From Rhodanobacteraceae bacterium (GTDB lineage: Bacteria; Pseudomonadota; Gammaproteobacteria; Xanthomonadales; Rhodanobacteraceae): DNA of 8,235 nucleotides. A model generated the notes under the pieces. It ran no database searches, was not told the DNA's origin, and saw only the letters and a list, made by a program, of their open reading frames with translations. The stretch covers positions 1 through 8,235 of the forward strand of contig JAICHS010000092.1 in assembly GCA_025924775.1 (NCBI GenBank). Direction: 5' to 3'. Position numbers and translations under genes: made by a program. This document shows positions 7,189 to 8,235 of this stretch, one piece after another (positions within the stretch are counted from its first letter, which is position 1; each line of letters starts with the position of its first letter).

Positions 7189-7220
7189 CCGTGGAACCAC
7201 GCTGTGGAACCATGCCACGG
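7189..7220. repeat. Short direct and inverted repeats in the hydrolase/typA spacer
   Basis: GTGGAACCA occurs twice, at 7191-7199 and 7204-7212, a 13-base period. The pair is enclosed by an inverted repeat, CCGTGG (7189-7194) and CCACGG (7215-7220). The block lies 15 bases upstream of the hydrolase start codon and about 20 bases before the putative typA -35 region, a position suited to a regulator or to a leader structure. No known operator is recognised. Confidence 0.4.
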
Positions 7221-7240
7221 AGCCGCACCGCTGGCGACGG

Positions 7241-7271
7241 TTCATGTTGCAGCCCCGAAATCCGTTACACT
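7241..7271 (+). promoter_or_regulatory. Possible typA promoter
   Basis: A TACACT -10 box at 7266-7271 lies in a locally AT-richer stretch, with a partial -35 box TTCATG at 7241-7246. The spacer is 19 bases, longer than the optimum of 17. Transcription from here would give a typA leader of about 55 bases. The match is moderate and there is no experimental support. Confidence 0.35.
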
Positions 7272-7333
7272 AATGGGCTGTCCCCTGTCTGAAGTTGTCA
7301 TGGTCCACGACCGTGACGGCTCGCCCGTGCCTC

Positions 7334-8235
7334 ATGTCCATCAAAAACCTCCGCAATATCGCGATCGTAGCCCACGTCGATCACGGCAAGACCACCCTGG
7401 TCGACCAGCTGCTGAAGCAATCCGGCACGCTTTCGGAGCGTACCGTGGTGCCCGAGCGCGTGATGGATTCCAACGATATCGAACGCGAGCGCGGCATCAC
7501 CATCCTGTCCAAGAACACCGCGATCCGCTGGACCGATCCGCGCGGCGAGCAATGGCGCATCAACATCGTCGATACCCCCGGACACGCCGACTTCGGTGGC
7601 GAGGTCGAGCGCGTGTTGAGCATGGTCGATTCCGTGCTGATCCTGGTGGACGCGCTGGACGGCCCCATGCCGCAAACGCGCTTCGTGACAGAAAAGGCCT
7701 TCAAGATGGGTTTCAAGCCCATCGTGGTCGTCAACAAGGTGGACCGCCCGGGCGCGCGCCCGGACTGGGTGGTCAACCAGACCTTCGACCTGTTCGACCG
7801 CCTGGGCGCCAGCGAGGAACAGCTGGATTTCCCGGTCGTCTACGCCTCGGCGCTGCAGGGCTACGCCGGGCTCACCCCGGACGTCCACGATGGCGACATG
7901 ACGCCGCTGTTCGAGGCGATCACCCAGCACGTGCAACCCCCGCAGGTGGACCTGGACGGCCCGTTCCAGATGCGCGTGTCCTCGCTGGACTACTCAAGCT
8001 ACGTCGGCGTGATCGGCGTCGGCCGCATCCAGCGCGGCAGCGTGCACACCAACATGCCCGTCACGATCGTCGACCATGAAGGCAAACGCCGCAACGGCAA
8101 GATCCTGCAGGTGCTGGGCTTCATGGGCCTGGAGCGCCGCGAGGTCGAATCCGCGCAGGCGGGCGACATCGTGGCGGTATCCGGCATCGCCGATCTCGGC
8201 ATCTCGGACACCCTCTGCGATCCGGCTACCGTGGA
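7334..8235 (+). CDS. typA: Ribosome-associated GTPase TypA/BipA (5' part, cut by window edge)
   Basis: TypA/BipA is a translational GTPase related to EF-G that binds ribosomes and helps 50S assembly and growth under cold or other stress. The first 300 residues of a family normally about 605-610 long are visible; the frame is open to the right edge. The GTP-binding motifs are complete: G1 AHVDHGKT (13-20), switch I ERERGIT (50-56), G3 DTPGHADFGGE (80-90), G4 NKVD (134-137) and G5 SAL (172-174). The start of domain II follows, with PFQMRVSSLDYSSYVGVIGVG at about 210-230. RGIT followed by ILSKNTAI, and DYSSYVGVIGVGRI, are typical of BipA rather than LepA or EF-G. The ATG at 7334 gives the canonical N-terminus KNLRNIAIVAHVDHGKT. 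No convincing Shine-Dalgarno sequence precedes it, which is odd for this well-kept gene. It is divergent from the oligomer hydrolase gene. Confidence 0.96.
   Translation, partial: MSIKNLRNIAIVAHVDHGKTTLVDQLLKQSGTLSERTVVPERVMDSNDIERERGITILSKNTAIRWTDPRGEQWRINIVDTPGHADFGGEVERVLSMVDSVLILVDALDGPMPQTRFVTEKAFKMGFKPIVVVNKVDRPGARPDWVVNQTFDLFDRLGASEEQLDFPVVYASALQGYAGLTPDVHDGDMTPLFEAITQHVQPPQVDLDGPFQMRVSSLDYSSYVGVIGVGRIQRGSVHTNMPVTIVDHEGKRRNGKILQVLGFMGLERREVESAQAGDIVAVSGIADLGISDTLCDPATV

Noticed and set aside
6179..7273. A plus-strand open frame of 364 codons antisense to the oligomer hydrolase.
   Set aside because: The composition is Arg/Pro/His-rich low complexity, as expected when GC-rich coding DNA is read on the wrong strand. 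It has no domain or ribosome site.
6586..8079. A long plus-strand frame of 497 codons covering the hydrolase antisense strand and the first part of typA.
   Set aside because: It reads typA out of frame, and the typA frame has all five GTPase motifs. This is a shadow.

Overview
The window is GC-rich, densely packed chromosomal DNA. It looks like a gammaproteobacterium of the Xanthomonadales/Lysobacterales group. This placement is an inference from GC content, the LDH-like malate dehydrogenase and the remembered style of the proteins, not from a search. All recognisable genes are intact families of central metabolism or housekeeping. No mobile element, CRISPR array, tRNA or rRNA is visible, and no gap between genes reaches 300 bases; the largest is 192 bases.

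Layout from left to right: the 5' part of prpB (methylisocitrate lyase, minus strand) is cut by the left edge. A glutamate/dicarboxylate-type DAACS symporter is divergent from it on the plus strand. The symporter converges on malate dehydrogenase (minus) across a strong GC hairpin. Upstream of mdh on the same strand is a class I subgroup-gamma aspartate-type aminotransferase, with a palindromic intergenic repeat between the two. Divergent from the aminotransferase is a small three-helix membrane protein of the GlsB/YeaQ/YmgE family, which ends in a clear intrinsic terminator. A cyclophilin (peptidyl-prolyl isomerase) and, upstream of it, a large 3-hydroxybutyrate oligomer hydrolase follow on the minus strand. 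The window closes with the first half of typA/bipA, a ribosome-associated GTPase, on the plus strand.

The left half has a C4-acid theme. PrpB releases pyruvate and succinate, the symporter is built to import acidic amino acids or dicarboxylates, malate dehydrogenase makes oxaloacetate, and the aminotransferase probably exchanges oxaloacetate with aspartate. The hydrolase in the right half would release 3-hydroxybutyrate, another carbon-store intermediate. The genes lie on alternating strands, so this is shared metabolism rather than one operon.

I see no convincing undescribed system. The points worth a second look are modest: the symporter has Ser in place of the usual Asp of the NMDGT sodium-site motif, the oligomer hydrolase has no export signal, a dispersed-repeat-like palindrome lies between the aminotransferase and mdh, and the hydrolase/typA spacer carries short repeats.
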